The position numbers were made by a program, and so were the translations under genes. Below are positions 46,096 to 55,524 of a DNA stretch of 64,000 nt, piece by piece (positions within the stretch are counted from its first letter, which is position 1; the number at the start of each line of letters is the position of its first letter). Origin of the DNA: Kribbella monticola. GTDB lineage: Bacteria > Actinomycetota > Actinomycetes > Propionibacteriales > Kribbellaceae. The stretch is taken from positions 62,001 to 126,000 of the forward strand of contig NZ_QFXK01000009.1 in assembly GCF_003261635.1 (NCBI RefSeq), given 5' to 3'. Below the pieces are notes generated by a model. That model saw only the letters and a program-made list of their open reading frames with translations. It was not told the DNA's origin and ran no database searches.

Positions 46096-48300
46096 ATGTC
46101 CCTTCCGCGCAGACACTTTCTGGCGCTGGGTACGGGAGCGGCCCTGGCCACTACCGTCGCAGGACCGGCCGCCGCCACTGCCGGCCAGACCGGCGGCGGT
46201 GCCGGCGGGCACTACCGCTGGCGCAACGTCGAGATCGTCGGCGGCGGCTTCGTCACCGGCATCATCCATCACCCCAAGCAGCGCGGCCTGGTCTACGTCC
46301 GGACGGACATCGGCGGCGCGGCCCGGCTGGACGTCCGCACCGAGCGCTGGGTCCAGTTGCTCGAATGGGTCGGCTGGGACGACTGGAGCCTGACCGGCGT
46401 CGAGAGCCTGGCCCTCGATCCGTGCGATCCGTCCCGGCTCTATCTTGCCGCCGGCACCTATACCAACGAGTGGTCGCCGATCAACGGCGCGATCCTGCGC
46501 TCGACCGACCAGGGCCGCACGTTCCAGCGCACCGACCTGCCCTTCAAGCTCGGTGGCAACGAGCCGGGCCGTTCGATGGGGGAGCGGCTCGTGGTGGATC
46601 CGCTGGACGGCCGGGTGCTCTATTTCGGCACCCGGAACCAGGGCCTGTGGCGCAGTACCGACCGTGGCGTGACGTGGGCCCGCGTCGACAGCTTCCCCGT
46701 CGTCGGCACGCCCGGTATCGGGATCGGCTTCGTCTTCATGGATCCGCGAGGTGCCCGCCGGGGCCGCCCGACTCCGGTCATCTACGCGGGCGTCACCGAT
46801 CCGGCCGGCTCGCTGTACCGCAGTACGGATGCCGGCCGCACCTGGGCCTTGGTGCCGAACCAGCCGACCGGGTTGTTGCCGCACCACGGTGAGCTCGGTG
46901 CGGACGGCTTCATCTACCTGACCTACGGCGATCGCCCCGGGCCTTACGAGATGTACGACGGCGCGGTGCACAAGGTCGACACGGCAACGGACGAGTGGAC
47001 CGACATCACCCCACTGCGGCCGAACACCGGCGGCGAAGCAGGATTCGGGTACGCCGGCCTGTCCACCGATCCGCGCCAGCCGGGCACGGTGATGGTCTCC
47101 ACGATGAGCCGGTGGGGTCCGGTCGACGACGTGTTCCGGTCCGTCGACGGCGGCGCGACCTGGCATTCGATCGGCGAGCGGATCGTGCTCGACACGTCCG
47201 GTGCGCCGTACCTGACCTTCCACGGTCCGTCCGCCAAGCTGGGCTGGATGATCGGTGACATCTCTATCGATCCGTTCGACTCCGACAAGGTCATGTACGT
47301 CACGGGCGCGACCATCTTCGGCACGGACGACGTCACCGGCGCCGAGGCGGGCCGGAGTACGCACTGGTCCGTTCGGGCGCAGGGTCTCGAGGAGACGGCC
47401 GTATTGGATCTGATCAGCCCGCCGTGGGGACCTCCGTTGATCAGCGCACTCGGCGACATCGGCGTCTACCGACACGACCGGCTGAACGTGGTCCCGCCCG
47501 ATGGGCAGGCGTCCAATCCGGTCTCGGGGAGCTCGCCCAGCCTGGACTACGCAGCTACCGCTCCCGGGTTCGTCGTGCGCGTTGCCTATGGCAACTCTTT
47601 GCAGCGCGGTGCTTACTCGACCGACGCCGGGGTGAGTTGGCAACCGTTCGCCGGTGAGCCGGCCGGTTCATCACAGCCAGGGAAGATCGTTCTCAGCACC
47701 GACGCCCGGACGATCGTGTGGGTGCCGGGTGACGTCGTGCCGCACTACTCCCGCGACCGTGGTGCCACCTGGACCGCGGTGACCGGCCTGCCCGCGCAGG
47801 CTGTGGTCGTCGGCGACAGGGTCGACGCGAGCTTGTTCTACGCGTTCGATCCGTCCACTGGTACGGCGTACCGCAGTACCAACGGTGGTGCGACTTTCTT
47901 GCCCTCGGCAACGGGTCTGCCTACTGGGAACGGCAAGCTCGAAACAGTGCTGAACCGGGTGGGTCACTGCTGGCTCGCGGCCGGCGCGGGCGGACTGTTC
48001 CGATCGGTCGACCGCGGCGCGACGTACCAGCCGGTGGCGTCGATCGAAGAGGCGTACACCGTCGGGTTCGGTAAGGCAGCGCGCGGACGGACGGAGATGG
48101 CGGTCTACAGCTCAGGCAAGGTGGCCGGTCAGCGCGGGATCTTCCGCTCCGACGACAGCGGCCGGAGCTGGCTGCGGATCAACGACGACAAGCACCAGTT
48201 CGCGTCCACCGGCGACGCGATCGCCGGTGACCCGCGGGTCTACGGCCGGGTGTATCTGTCCACCAACGGCCTGGGAATCCCTTACGGGGAACCGGTCTGA
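46096..48300 (+). CDS. Secreted GH74 xyloglucanase-like enzyme
   Basis: 734 residues from the ATG at 46096 (GAGGAGAGAC before it); the frame is open upstream but that part is antisense-like within the permease gene. Tat signal: LPRRHFLALGTGAALATTVA. Two seven-blade propellers: repeats such as RSTDQGRTFQRTDLP, YRSTDAGRTWALVP and FRSVDGGATWHSI mark each blade. Catalytic Asp pair of GH74: Asp71 in YVRTDIGGA and Asp454 in LISALGDIGVYRHD (assignment by position). GH74 cuts xyloglucan backbones at unbranched or branched glucose. No CBM. Last gene of the operon. Converges on lacI, 5 bases apart. Confidence 0.86.
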   Translation: MSLPRRHFLALGTGAALATTVAGPAAATAGQTGGGAGGHYRWRNVEIVGGGFVTGIIHHPKQRGLVYVRTDIGGAARLDVRTERWVQLLEWVGWDDWSLTGVESLALDPCDPSRLYLAAGTYTNEWSPINGAILRSTDQGRTFQRTDLPFKLGGNEPGRSMGERLVVDPLDGRVLYFGTRNQGLWRSTDRGVTWARVDSFPVVGTPGIGIGFVFMDPRGARRGRPTPVIYAGVTDPAGSLYRSTDAGRTWALVPNQPTGLLPHHGELGADGFIYLTYGDRPGPYEMYDGAVHKVDTATDEWTDITPLRPNTGGEAGFGYAGLSTDPRQPGTVMVSTMSRWGPVDDVFRSVDGGATWHSIGERIVLDTSGAPYLTFHGPSAKLGWMIGDISIDPFDSDKVMYVTGATIFGTDDVTGAEAGRSTHWSVRAQGLEETAVLDLISPPWGPPLISALGDIGVYRHDRLNVVPPDGQASNPVSGSSPSLDYAATAPGFVVRVAYGNSLQRGAYSTDAGVSWQPFAGEPAGSSQPGKIVLSTDARTIVWVPGDVVPHYSRDRGATWTAVTGLPAQAVVVGDRVDASLFYAFDPSTGTAYRSTNGGATFLPSATGLPTGNGKLETVLNRVGHCWLAAGAGGLFRSVDRGATYQPVASIEEAYTVGFGKAARGRTEMAVYSSGKVAGQRGIFRSDDSGRSWLRINDDKHQFASTGDAIAGDPRVYGRVYLSTNGLGIPYGEPV

Positions 48301-48305
48301 GCGCT

Positions 48306-49319
48306 TCAGCGCTTGGCGGGAGCCGGGCAGGTGCTCGCGCGCGGAGTCAGCTGCGGTCGCAGCAGGGTCATCGCGGCCACCTGTCCACCCTCGAGCTTGG
48401 TGATCAGCGATTCCACCGCCTGCAGGCCGATCTCGTCGGCCGGGATGGCGACCGAGGACAGTTGTGGCACCTGCCGTTCGGCGACGTCGTCGGCGCAGAT
48501 CGCCATCAGCGACATGTCCTCGGGCACCCGGCGGCCGAGCCGGCGCAGGACGTCGAGCAGCGGGCCGATGATCGGCTCGTTCTGCACGACCAGGCCGGTG
48601 ATGTCGGGGTGGTCGCGCAGCAGTTGCTCGACCGTGCCGAGGACGGCGTCGAAGGTGTGCTCGCAGGGCGTCTCGACGCCGAGCACTCCGCGCCGGTCGG
48701 CGGCCGCGGTGAAGCCGGCCAGGGTTCGCTGGGCGAAGCCGGTCTGGCGTTCGTAGACGGCGGACGGCGTACCGAGCAAGGCGATCGAGCGGTGGCCGAG
48801 GTCGGCCAGGTGATCGACGCAGTGCTCACCGGCGGCGACGAAGTCCAGGTCGATACAGGTCAGTCCGTCGGTATCGGCAGGGAAGCCGATCAGGACCGAC
48901 GGCATGGACAGCTCGCGCAGGACGGGGACGCGTTCGTCGTGCAGCTCGACGTCCATCACCACCAGGGCGTCGACCAGCGAACTCTGCGCGACCCGTTCGA
49001 GTCCTTCGCGCCCTTCGTCGGCCGTCAGCAGCAGAACGTCGTGGTCGAACCGGCGGGCGGTCGTGACGACCGCGGTCGCGAACTGCATCATCACCGGGAC
49101 GTGCATCCCGGTCCGCAGCGGGATCACCAGGGCCAGCACGTTCGAGCGCTGGCTGGCCAGGGCCCGGGCGCTGGCATTGGGGCGGTAGCCGAGCACCCGC
49201 ACGGCTTCCTGTACGCGGTCGCGGGTGTCGGAGGAGATCGAGCGCTTACCGCTGAGGACGTACGACACTGTGCTGGCCGCGACCCCCGCATGGCGGGCGA
49301 CATCGGCGATGGTCACCAT
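48306..49319 (-). CDS. LacI-family regulator of the xyloglucan locus
   Basis: 337 residues. Helix-turn-helix: TIADVARHAGVAASTVSYVL; hinge RPNASARALASQRSNV; effector domain with FVAAGEHCVDHLADLGHRSI. Its own gene is preceded by a 16-base palindrome (TTCGAAGCGCTTCGAA) containing the same 14-base operator as GH3 and GH12, so it is the best candidate repressor of all these genes. It lies between the GH74 operon and GH12 and is transcribed toward GH74. Confidence 0.88.
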   Translation of the reverse strand: MVTIADVARHAGVAASTVSYVLSGKRSISSDTRDRVQEAVRVLGYRPNASARALASQRSNVLALVIPLRTGMHVPVMMQFATAVVTTARRFDHDVLLLTADEGREGLERVAQSSLVDALVVMDVELHDERVPVLRELSMPSVLIGFPADTDGLTCIDLDFVAAGEHCVDHLADLGHRSIALLGTPSAVYERQTGFAQRTLAGFTAAADRRGVLGVETPCEHTFDAVLGTVEQLLRDHPDITGLVVQNEPIIGPLLDVLRRLGRRVPEDMSLMAICADDVAERQVPQLSSVAIPADEIGLQAVESLITKLEGGQVAAMTLLRPQLTPRASTCPAPAKR

Positions 49320-49341
49320 CGGCGTCTCCTCTTCATCAGAA

Positions 49342-49357
49342 TTCGAAGCGCTTCGAA
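49342..49357. promoter_or_regulatory. LacI-type operator before lacI (48306-49319)
   Basis: TTCGAAGCGCTTCGAA, a perfect 16-base palindrome, 23 bases before the ATG: autoregulation. Confidence 0.75.
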
Positions 49358-49376
49358 ATCTGTTCGGTCAGGGAAC

Positions 49377-49405
49377 AGCGTCGAGTGCGGGCCGCTCACT
49401 GTCAA
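49377..49405 (-). promoter_or_regulatory. Promoter of lacI (48306-49319)
   Basis: Minus strand TTGACA (49405-49400), 17 bases, GACGCT (49382-49377). Good -35, weak -10. Expected start near 49370, just before the operator. The -35 lies directly against the GH12 terminator hairpin. Confidence 0.4.
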
Positions 49406-49441
49406 GTGCGGCTGTGAGGTCGCCAGAGCTCACAGCCGCAC
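49406..49441 (-). terminator. Terminator hairpin after GH12
   Basis: GTGCGGCTGTGAG (49406-49418) pairs perfectly with CTCACAGCCGCAC (49429-49441), a 13-bp stem ten bases after the GH12 stop. Confidence 0.75.
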
Positions 49442-49450
49442 CCGGGCAGA

Positions 49451-50143
49451 TCAGGAGGAGGTGACGGAGTAACTGTTGGTGGTGAAATTCATGCCGCCAC
49501 TGGACGAGGTGATCTCGAATCCGAATTGCACTTCATTCATCGTGGCGTTGCCGATCCAGCCGCGGGACTTGATCCAGTTCATCACCGCTTTGATGTCGAC
49601 GGTGCCGGAATTGGTGTTCGAGGTCCGCACGAACGAGTAGACCGCGTTGGACCCGTTGCTGCCCTTGTAGACATTCCAGCTGTGGCCGCCGACCGACGCC
49701 GAGGTCTGGAAAGAACCGATCGGCCCGACCGCGCCCTGCTTGTTCATCCAGAGCATGATCTCGTAGGCGTTGCCACCGGCCCAGATGTCGTAGGCGCTGG
49801 TGTAGGCGCCGCCACTGGGCGGGCTGACGTTGAAGCTGCTGCGCAGGGTGCCGAGGGAGTCGATGCTCCGCCCGATGTTCCTGGCCGAGTGCGGGTAGGC
49901 CTTCACCCCACCGGTGTTGGGATGGTTGGCCCAGACACCGAAATTGCTGTAGGAGTTGGCCCAGATCGTCTGTGGGCCGGCGCCGCCGCCCCAGACGTCG
50001 TTGCGGACCGTGTAGCCGCCGTTGGACCAGGACGCGAACTTGTCCGACGACGACCAGGTGGCGGCACTGGCGGGTAGTACGGCGGTGACGGACGCGGCGA
50101 GCGCCGCGACCAGGGCTGTTGCCAATTTCCAGGATCTCGACAT
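49451..50143 (-). CDS. Secreted GH12 endoglucanase/xyloglucanase
   Basis: 230 residues from the ATG at 50143 (AGGGAGATCAGC before it). Signal peptide: LATALVAALAASVTAVLPAS, cut near ASA-ATW. GH12 concanavalin-like fold: SAYDIWAGGNAYEIMLWMNK contains the nucleophile Glu128; NEVQFGFEITSSSGGMNF contains the acid/base Glu210. GH12 enzymes cut beta-1,4-glucan or xyloglucan; xyloglucan fits the neighbours. It has no CBM. Two palindromes of the locus lie in its promoter. Confidence 0.88.
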   Translation of the reverse strand: MSRSWKLATALVAALAASVTAVLPASAATWSSSDKFASWSNGGYTVRNDVWGGGAGPQTIWANSYSNFGVWANHPNTGGVKAYPHSARNIGRSIDSLGTLRSSFNVSPPSGGAYTSAYDIWAGGNAYEIMLWMNKQGAVGPIGSFQTSASVGGHSWNVYKGSNGSNAVYSFVRTSNTNSGTVDIKAVMNWIKSRGWIGNATMNEVQFGFEITSSSGGMNFTTNSYSVTSS

Positions 50144-50250
50144 GCTGATCTCCCTCTTCGGGGGCGGAACCACAGGGCACGACGGGCAACTGCCCGCCGT
50201 CAGCAGGGGAACGGGTCGGGTCGCGCGCCGGGCGGTGGCGCGCGACCCTG

Positions 50251-50264
50251 TCGAAGCGCTTCGA
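50251..50264. promoter_or_regulatory. LacI-type operator before GH12
   Basis: TCGAAGCGCTTCGA, perfect 14-base palindrome, identical to the two before GH3 and to the core of the one before lacI. It lies about 115 bases downstream of the predicted start and so would act as a roadblock in the long leader. Confidence 0.75.
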
Positions 50265-50335
50265 AAAGTTCTCGAAGCTCGAAACCGGAATGCGGTGCGG
50301 GCATTGGGTTCTCCGTGATCCTTGGTCTGTCGAAT

Positions 50336-50349
50336 TCGATTCGAATCGA
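50336..50349. promoter_or_regulatory. Second palindrome before GH12
   Basis: TCGATTCGAATCGA, a perfect 14-base palindrome with the same outer TCGA but a different core (TTCGAA). Could be a variant operator for one of the two LacI proteins. Confidence 0.45.
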
Positions 50350-50463
50350 CGGACGAGGTCAACCAGGTGAGCTGGCGGAATAGGAGAACTATTGCAGCCG
50401 TGTTAATCGGGAGTCAACAGCCGGTAATGCCCTGATTGCGTTTGGCAACAGATTCGCCGGCGG

Positions 50464-52410
50464 CTACCCCTCGAGCTTCGTGCGCAGTGCCGTCCAGCCG
50501 CCGGCGGCGACGGTCACTTCACCGTCGACCTGTTCGCCGCTGACCAGCTCGATCCCGTCGGACGGCAGCCGGACATCTTCGGCCGTGTGGTTCAGAACGA
50601 ACCGGTACCGCGCGTCCGCCGAGCGCCGCGTGATCACCTCGACGCCGTCGGGCAGGTCGACCGGCGTGATCCCGGCAGCACCGACGACTTGCGTCATCAA
50701 CGACCGGTACGCCGGGTCGGTGAGCCAGGTGGAGGTGTACCAGACGTTGTCGCGGCGGGTGATCGCCGGCAGGCCGTCGAGGGCGCCGCCCTGGTAGTGA
50801 GCGATCGCCTCGGCGCCCTCGAGCCGGACCCGTTCGCTCCAGCCTTCGGCCAGCTCACCGGTGTCGAGGTGGATCGTGCCGTCCACCGGCAGGAACTCCT
50901 CGACGCGGACACCGAGCAGTTCCCGGAACGCGCCGGGGTAGCCGCCCAGCCGGATCTGCGTGGTCTCGTCGGCGATCCCGCTCAGCGAGGTGATCAGCAG
51001 CTGGCCGCCGCTGTCGGCGTACTGGTTGATCGAGGCAATCACCTCGTCACTGGCCAGATACAGCGACGGGACAACGACCACTCGGTACGCCGTGAGGTCG
51101 GCGGTGGGATGCGCGAAGTCGGTCCCGATGCCGAGCTGCCACAGTTGCCGATGGGCGGCGCGAACCGCTGCCAGGTAGTCGATCTCGGGCGACGGCAGTG
51201 CCGGACCGTCGGTCGCCCACCAGGATTCGGCATCCCACAGGATCGCGACTTCCGCCTCGACCTCGGCGGTGTCGGCCTCGGCGAGCCGCGGCAGCAGTTC
51301 ACCCAGTTCGGTGATCTCGCGGAAGGCCCGGCTGTCGGCGCCGGCGTGCGGGACCATCCCGCTGTGGAACCGTTCCGCGCCGCCACGGGACGCCCGCCAC
51401 TGGAAGAACAGCGCGCCGCTCGAACCGCGAGCGATGTGCGAGATGCTGTTGCGCGCCATCCGCCCGGGCTCCTTGGCGTGCATCCGGCCGCGGTCGTTGA
51501 ACGAGCCGGCCGCCTGCTCCATCAACAGCCAGCGGCCACCGCCCCACGAGCGGGCCAGGTCCGCACCGAATGCGGTCTGCTGCTCCGCCTCGATGCCGGA
51601 ACCGTCGGGGTAGTGGTCGATCGCCACCAGGTCCACCTCGCGGGCCCAGCGCCAGTGGTCGACGGGAACCCAGCCGCCGAAGACGAAGTTGGTCGTGATC
51701 GGGATGTCCGGGGTGAGCGCACGGAGTACCGACTTCTGTTCCTGGAAGGCGGTCAGCAACTCGTCGGAGAGGAAGCGCCGGAAGTCCAGCATTTGCGCGG
51801 GATTCGGCAGGTACTGCGTCCGTCGCGGCGGGAACACCTGCTCCCAGACCGAGTAGCCCTGACTCCAGAAGGCCGTCGTCCAGGCGGCGTTGAGCGCAGC
51901 CAGGTCGCCGTACCGGCCCTGCAGCCAGGTCCGGAAGGATGCGGCGACGTGATCGCAGTGGCAGGTGGAGCCGTACTCGTTGTGCACGTGCCACATCGCG
52001 AGCGCAGGATGATCGCGGTACCGCTCACCCAGCACCCGAGCGATGCCGACGGCCGCCTCCCGGTACGCCGGCGCGCAGACGCAGTAGGTGTCCCTACTGC
52101 CGTGCAGCAGCCGTACGCCGTCGGCCGTGACCGGCAGCGCGTCGGGATGAGCAAGGCTGAACCACGGAGGCGGTGAAGCGGTCGGTGTCGCCAGATTCAC
52201 CTTGATGCCGTTGCCGTGCAGCAGATCGAGCACCTGGTCGAGCCAGCCGAACTCGTAGCGCCCGGGCTCCGGCTCGAGACTCGACCAGGAGAAGACGCCG
52301 ACCGTCGCGAGGTTCACCCCAGCACGGCGCATCAGCTCCATGTCCTCGGCCCAGATCTCGGGCGACCACTGCTCGGGGTTGTAGTCGCCACCGTAGTAGA
52401 GCTCAGGCAT
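50464..52410 (-). CDS. GH42 beta-galactosidase
   Basis: 648 residues from the ATG at 52410; the start overlaps the end of the GH31 gene by eight bases (coupled). GH42 features: YYGGDYNPEQWSPEIWAEDM, GVNLATVGVFSWSSLEPEPG, acid/base Glu145 in WHVHNEYGSTCHCD, nucleophile Glu298 in LLMEQAAGSFN, and the zinc-site cysteines (TYCVCAP, STCHCD). No signal peptide, so it removes galactose from imported oligosaccharides. In xyloglucan this would act on galactosylated side chains, alongside the GH31 alpha-xylosidase. Confidence 0.9.
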   Translation of the reverse strand: MPELYYGGDYNPEQWSPEIWAEDMELMRRAGVNLATVGVFSWSSLEPEPGRYEFGWLDQVLDLLHGNGIKVNLATPTASPPPWFSLAHPDALPVTADGVRLLHGSRDTYCVCAPAYREAAVGIARVLGERYRDHPALAMWHVHNEYGSTCHCDHVAASFRTWLQGRYGDLAALNAAWTTAFWSQGYSVWEQVFPPRRTQYLPNPAQMLDFRRFLSDELLTAFQEQKSVLRALTPDIPITTNFVFGGWVPVDHWRWAREVDLVAIDHYPDGSGIEAEQQTAFGADLARSWGGGRWLLMEQAAGSFNDRGRMHAKEPGRMARNSISHIARGSSGALFFQWRASRGGAERFHSGMVPHAGADSRAFREITELGELLPRLAEADTAEVEAEVAILWDAESWWATDGPALPSPEIDYLAAVRAAHRQLWQLGIGTDFAHPTADLTAYRVVVVPSLYLASDEVIASINQYADSGGQLLITSLSGIADETTQIRLGGYPGAFRELLGVRVEEFLPVDGTIHLDTGELAEGWSERVRLEGAEAIAHYQGGALDGLPAITRRDNVWYTSTWLTDPAYRSLMTQVVGAAGITPVDLPDGVEVITRRSADARYRFVLNHTAEDVRLPSDGIELVSGEQVDGEVTVAAGGWTALRTKLEG

Positions 52411-54634
52411 CGACGACCACCGTGACGGTGAACTGACCACAGCTGCCTTCAAGCACCCGGGATTCCACCTGGCCGCCAGTCAAGGTCAGCTCGATGACCG
52501 CGCCGGTCTCCCCGTTCGGCCCGGGGAGACGGACGCGTGTCACCGCACCCTCAGCGGGTGCGTACCAGCGCAGCTCGACACCATCGGTCCAGTCGTACTC
52601 CGGACGGTCGTCCACTGCGCCGAAGGGGATCACCGCGCCCTGCCTGGCCAGCAAGGGCAGTTCGTCGAACCCGTAAGTGCGGGTGACCCAGCGGCTGCCG
52701 TCGAACTGTTCGCCGGTGAGCAGGTGGGTCCACGTTCCTTCGGGAAGGTAGAAGCGGACCTCGCCCTCCTTGCTCATCACGGGTGCGACCAGTACGTCGG
52801 GGCCGAGCATGTACTGGCGATCGAGGTACGCGACGCCCGGATCGGTGGGGAACTCCAGCACCATCGGCCGCATCATCGGCGTACCGTCGGTGTGGGCGTC
52901 TTCGGCGACGACGGCCAGGTAGGGCATCAGCGACATCTTCAGCTTGGTGAAGCGACGCAGTACCTGAACGGCCTCCTCATCGAAGGCCCACGGCACCCGG
53001 TACGACCCGGACCCGTGTAGCCGCGAGTGCGACGAGAGCAGGCCGAACGGCACCCAGCGCTTGAAGACGGCCGCGTCCGGCGTGCCCTCGAAGCCGCCGA
53101 TGTCGTGACTCCAGTACCCGAAGCCGGACGAGGCGAGCGACAGCCCGCCGCGCAGCGACTCGGCCATCGCCTCGAAGGTGGACTCGCAGTCGCCACCCCA
53201 GTGCACCGGGAACTGCTGGCCACCGACCGTCGCCGAGCGCGCGAACAGTACTGCGTCGCCCTCGCCGCGGTTCTCCTTCAGCAGGTCGAAGACGGCCTTG
53301 TTGTAGAGGTGCGGGTAGTAGTTGTGCATACGCTGCGGGTCCGAGCCGTCGTGCCAGACGACGTCGTCGGCCGGGATGCGCTCGCCGAAGTCCGTCTTGA
53401 AACAGTCCACTCCGAGATCGATCAGTGCCTGCAACTTGGACCGGAACCAGGCGGTCGCGTCCGGGTTGGTGAAGTCGACGATCGCCATCCCGGCCTGCCA
53501 CAGATCCCACTGCCAGACCGAGCCGTCGGTCCGCTTCAGCAGGTAGCCGAGCTTGCGGCCCTCCTCGAACAGCACCGAGCGCTGCGCGATGTACGGGTTG
53601 ATCCAGAGGCTGATCCGCAGGCCGCGCTCCTTCAGCCGCTGCAGCATCCCGGCGGGATCCGGGAACGCCACCGGGTCCCAGAGGAAGTCGCACCAGTGGA
53701 ACTGCCGCATCCAGAAGCAGTCGAAGTGGAAGACGCTCAGCGGCAGATCCCGGCTGGCCATCCCGTCGACGAAGCTGGTCACCGTCGGCTCGTTGTAGTC
53801 CGTGGTGAACGACGTGGACAGCCACAGGCCCATCGACCAGGCGGGGACGCGGGCCGGCCGACCGGTGAGACCGGTGTAGCGGCGCAGCACGTCCTTCGGC
53901 GTGGGGCCCGCGATCACGTAGTACGAGAGTGCCTGTCCCTCGACGCTGAACTGGTTGCGGGAGACCACCTCCGAGCCCACCTCGAAGGAGACCTTGGCGG
54001 GAGTGTCGACCAGTACGCCGTACCCCGAACTGCTCAGGTAGAAGGGGACGTTCTTGTACGCCTGCTCGCTGGAGGTGCCGCCGTCGGCGTTCCAGATGTC
54101 GACGACCTGGCCGTTCTTCACCAGTGGGCCGAACCGTTCGCCGAGCCCGTAAATGGTCTCGCCGACGCCGAGCGCGAGCTGTTCGTGCAGGTACTGGCGG
54201 CCTTCCTGGTCAGTGATCAGGCCGATGCTGCGGGCCGACGAGCCGGTCAGCACGCGGCCGTCCCGCTCGAACCGCAGATCCCACGGCCCGTCGAGCTGGA
54301 CCACGGCGGTCAGCTCGCCGCTGGTCAGCCGGGCGGTGTCCTCGTCGACCTCGACCTTGACCGGATGGTCGTCGTCGCCTGCCAGCTCGAAGGCCGGCCG
54401 CGGCGGCAGTCCGCCGCTGTGGTGCTCGATCCGGACGCCGATGATGCCGGCCGAGGGCGAGCTGAGGGTGACGGTGAACAGTGGCTGGTTGAGCGTGTCG
54501 CCGCGGCCGATGATCTGCTTGGCCGGCGCGTAGACGATCAGCGAGCGTTCGGCGGCTTCGACACTCTCGACCGCGGCCGGGCGCAACCGGGTCAGCCCCG
54601 GCCGCAGCTGCCAGTAGCCGTCTGTGAACTTCAT
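52403..54634 (-). CDS. yicI: GH31 alpha-xylosidase (YicI-like)
   Basis: 743 residues from the ATG at 54634; the open frame continues upstream but there it is antisense to the permease. GH31 with catalytic Asp415 (nucleophile, GVDCFKTDFGERIP) and Asp482 (acid/base, FPVHWGGDCES), the same spacing as E. coli YicI. The VFHFDCFWMR motif (Cys306) that shapes the xylose pocket of YicI is present, which supports alpha-xylosidase over alpha-glucosidase. It removes xylose from the non-reducing end of xyloglucan oligosaccharides in the cytoplasm. Follows the ABC permease by 11 bases. Confidence 0.88.
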   Translation of the reverse strand: MKFTDGYWQLRPGLTRLRPAAVESVEAAERSLIVYAPAKQIIGRGDTLNQPLFTVTLSSPSAGIIGVRIEHHSGGLPPRPAFELAGDDDHPVKVEVDEDTARLTSGELTAVVQLDGPWDLRFERDGRVLTGSSARSIGLITDQEGRQYLHEQLALGVGETIYGLGERFGPLVKNGQVVDIWNADGGTSSEQAYKNVPFYLSSSGYGVLVDTPAKVSFEVGSEVVSRNQFSVEGQALSYYVIAGPTPKDVLRRYTGLTGRPARVPAWSMGLWLSTSFTTDYNEPTVTSFVDGMASRDLPLSVFHFDCFWMRQFHWCDFLWDPVAFPDPAGMLQRLKERGLRISLWINPYIAQRSVLFEEGRKLGYLLKRTDGSVWQWDLWQAGMAIVDFTNPDATAWFRSKLQALIDLGVDCFKTDFGERIPADDVVWHDGSDPQRMHNYYPHLYNKAVFDLLKENRGEGDAVLFARSATVGGQQFPVHWGGDCESTFEAMAESLRGGLSLASSGFGYWSHDIGGFEGTPDAAVFKRWVPFGLLSSHSRLHGSGSYRVPWAFDEEAVQVLRRFTKLKMSLMPYLAVVAEDAHTDGTPMMRPMVLEFPTDPGVAYLDRQYMLGPDVLVAPVMSKEGEVRFYLPEGTWTHLLTGEQFDGSRWVTRTYGFDELPLLARQGAVIPFGAVDDRPEYDWTDGVELRWYAPAEGAVTRVRLPGPNGETGAVIELTLTGGQVESRVLEGSCGQFTVTVVVDA

Positions 54635-54645
54635 CGACTGCCTTT

Positions 54646-55524
54646 CTACTTGACCGCGCCGACGGTGACGCCGCGGGTCAGTGTGCGCTGGAAGATCAGG
54701 AAGAACACGACGGTCGGGAGCAGGCTGATCAGTGCCCCGGCGTTCGTGGTGGTGGCGTCCATCAGCCGATCGCCTTGCAGGGAAGCAAGAGCGAGCGGCA
54801 CGGTCTGGGTGCTGTTGTCGATCAGCATCACCAGCGGAATGAAGAACTCGTTCCAGGTCCAGATGAAGAAGAAGATCAGCAGCACCGACAGCGTCGGCCG
54901 GACCGTCGGTACGACGACGCGCCACAACGTGGTCCACCGGCCGGCGCCGTCCAGCGCCGCGGCCTCCAGCAACGCCTTCGGGAAGGTGCCGAGTACCGAC
55001 GCGAGCAGGTAGGTACCGAAGGCGCTCTGGATGACGGTGAAGATGATGATCACGCTGAGCCGGCTGTTGTAGAGGCCGAGCGACTTCGCCATCGAGTACA
55101 GCGGGTAGACCAGCGCCTCCTGCGGGATCATGTTCGCCATCAGGAAGAGGGCGACGATCCACATCCGGCCGCGGACCCGGCCGACGCCGAGCGCGTAGGC
55201 GTTCAGCAGGGACAGTACGACGCCGAGCACCGCGACCGAGCCGGAGATGACGATCGAGTTGACCAGCTTGCCGCCGAAGTGGACCTGCTGCCAGTACGTC
55301 TTCAACCCGTCCAGCTGGAACGACTTCGGCCACGCCAGCGGCCCGTTGCCGGAGTAGTCGGCCGGCGACTTGAAGGCGTTCATCAGCATCACCGCGAACG
55401 GCACCAGGACCAGCAGCGCGGTGAGGACGACGAGGGCCAGGACGACCCAGCGGGCCGTACCTTGTTTGTAGCGATCGGGGTCCTTGCGGGCCACCCGGCT
55501 ACGGGTCAGGGTCAGTGTGGTCAT
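54646..55524 (-). CDS. Carbohydrate ABC transporter permease
   Basis: 292 residues. N-terminus TTLTLTRSRVARKDPDRYKQ, then six membrane helices (VVLALVVLTALLVLVPFAVM onward). EAA loop: EAAALDGAGRWTTLWRVVVP. Second permease of the GH31/GH42 operon's importer. The start overlaps the previous gene by four bases. Confidence 0.88.
   Translation of the reverse strand: MTTLTLTRSRVARKDPDRYKQGTARWVVLALVVLTALLVLVPFAVMLMNAFKSPADYSGNGPLAWPKSFQLDGLKTYWQQVHFGGKLVNSIVISGSVAVLGVVLSLLNAYALGVGRVRGRMWIVALFLMANMIPQEALVYPLYSMAKSLGLYNSRLSVIIIFTVIQSAFGTYLLASVLGTFPKALLEAAALDGAGRWTTLWRVVVPTVRPTLSVLLIFFFIWTWNEFFIPLVMLIDNSTQTVPLALASLQGDRLMDATTTNAGALISLLPTVVFFLIFQRTLTRGVTVGAVK

Larger units (their letters stand above)
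50144..50463 (-). promoter_or_regulatory. GH12 promoter region (320 bases, no gene)
   Basis: Holds a promoter on the minus strand: TTGACT (50417-50412), 17 bases, CAATAG (50394-50389). Two operators follow: TCGATTCGAATCGA (50336-50349) and TCGAAGCGCTTCGA (50251-50264). The rest is GC-rich leader. I see no small gene. No obvious terminator for the GH42 gene upstream. Confidence 0.55.
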
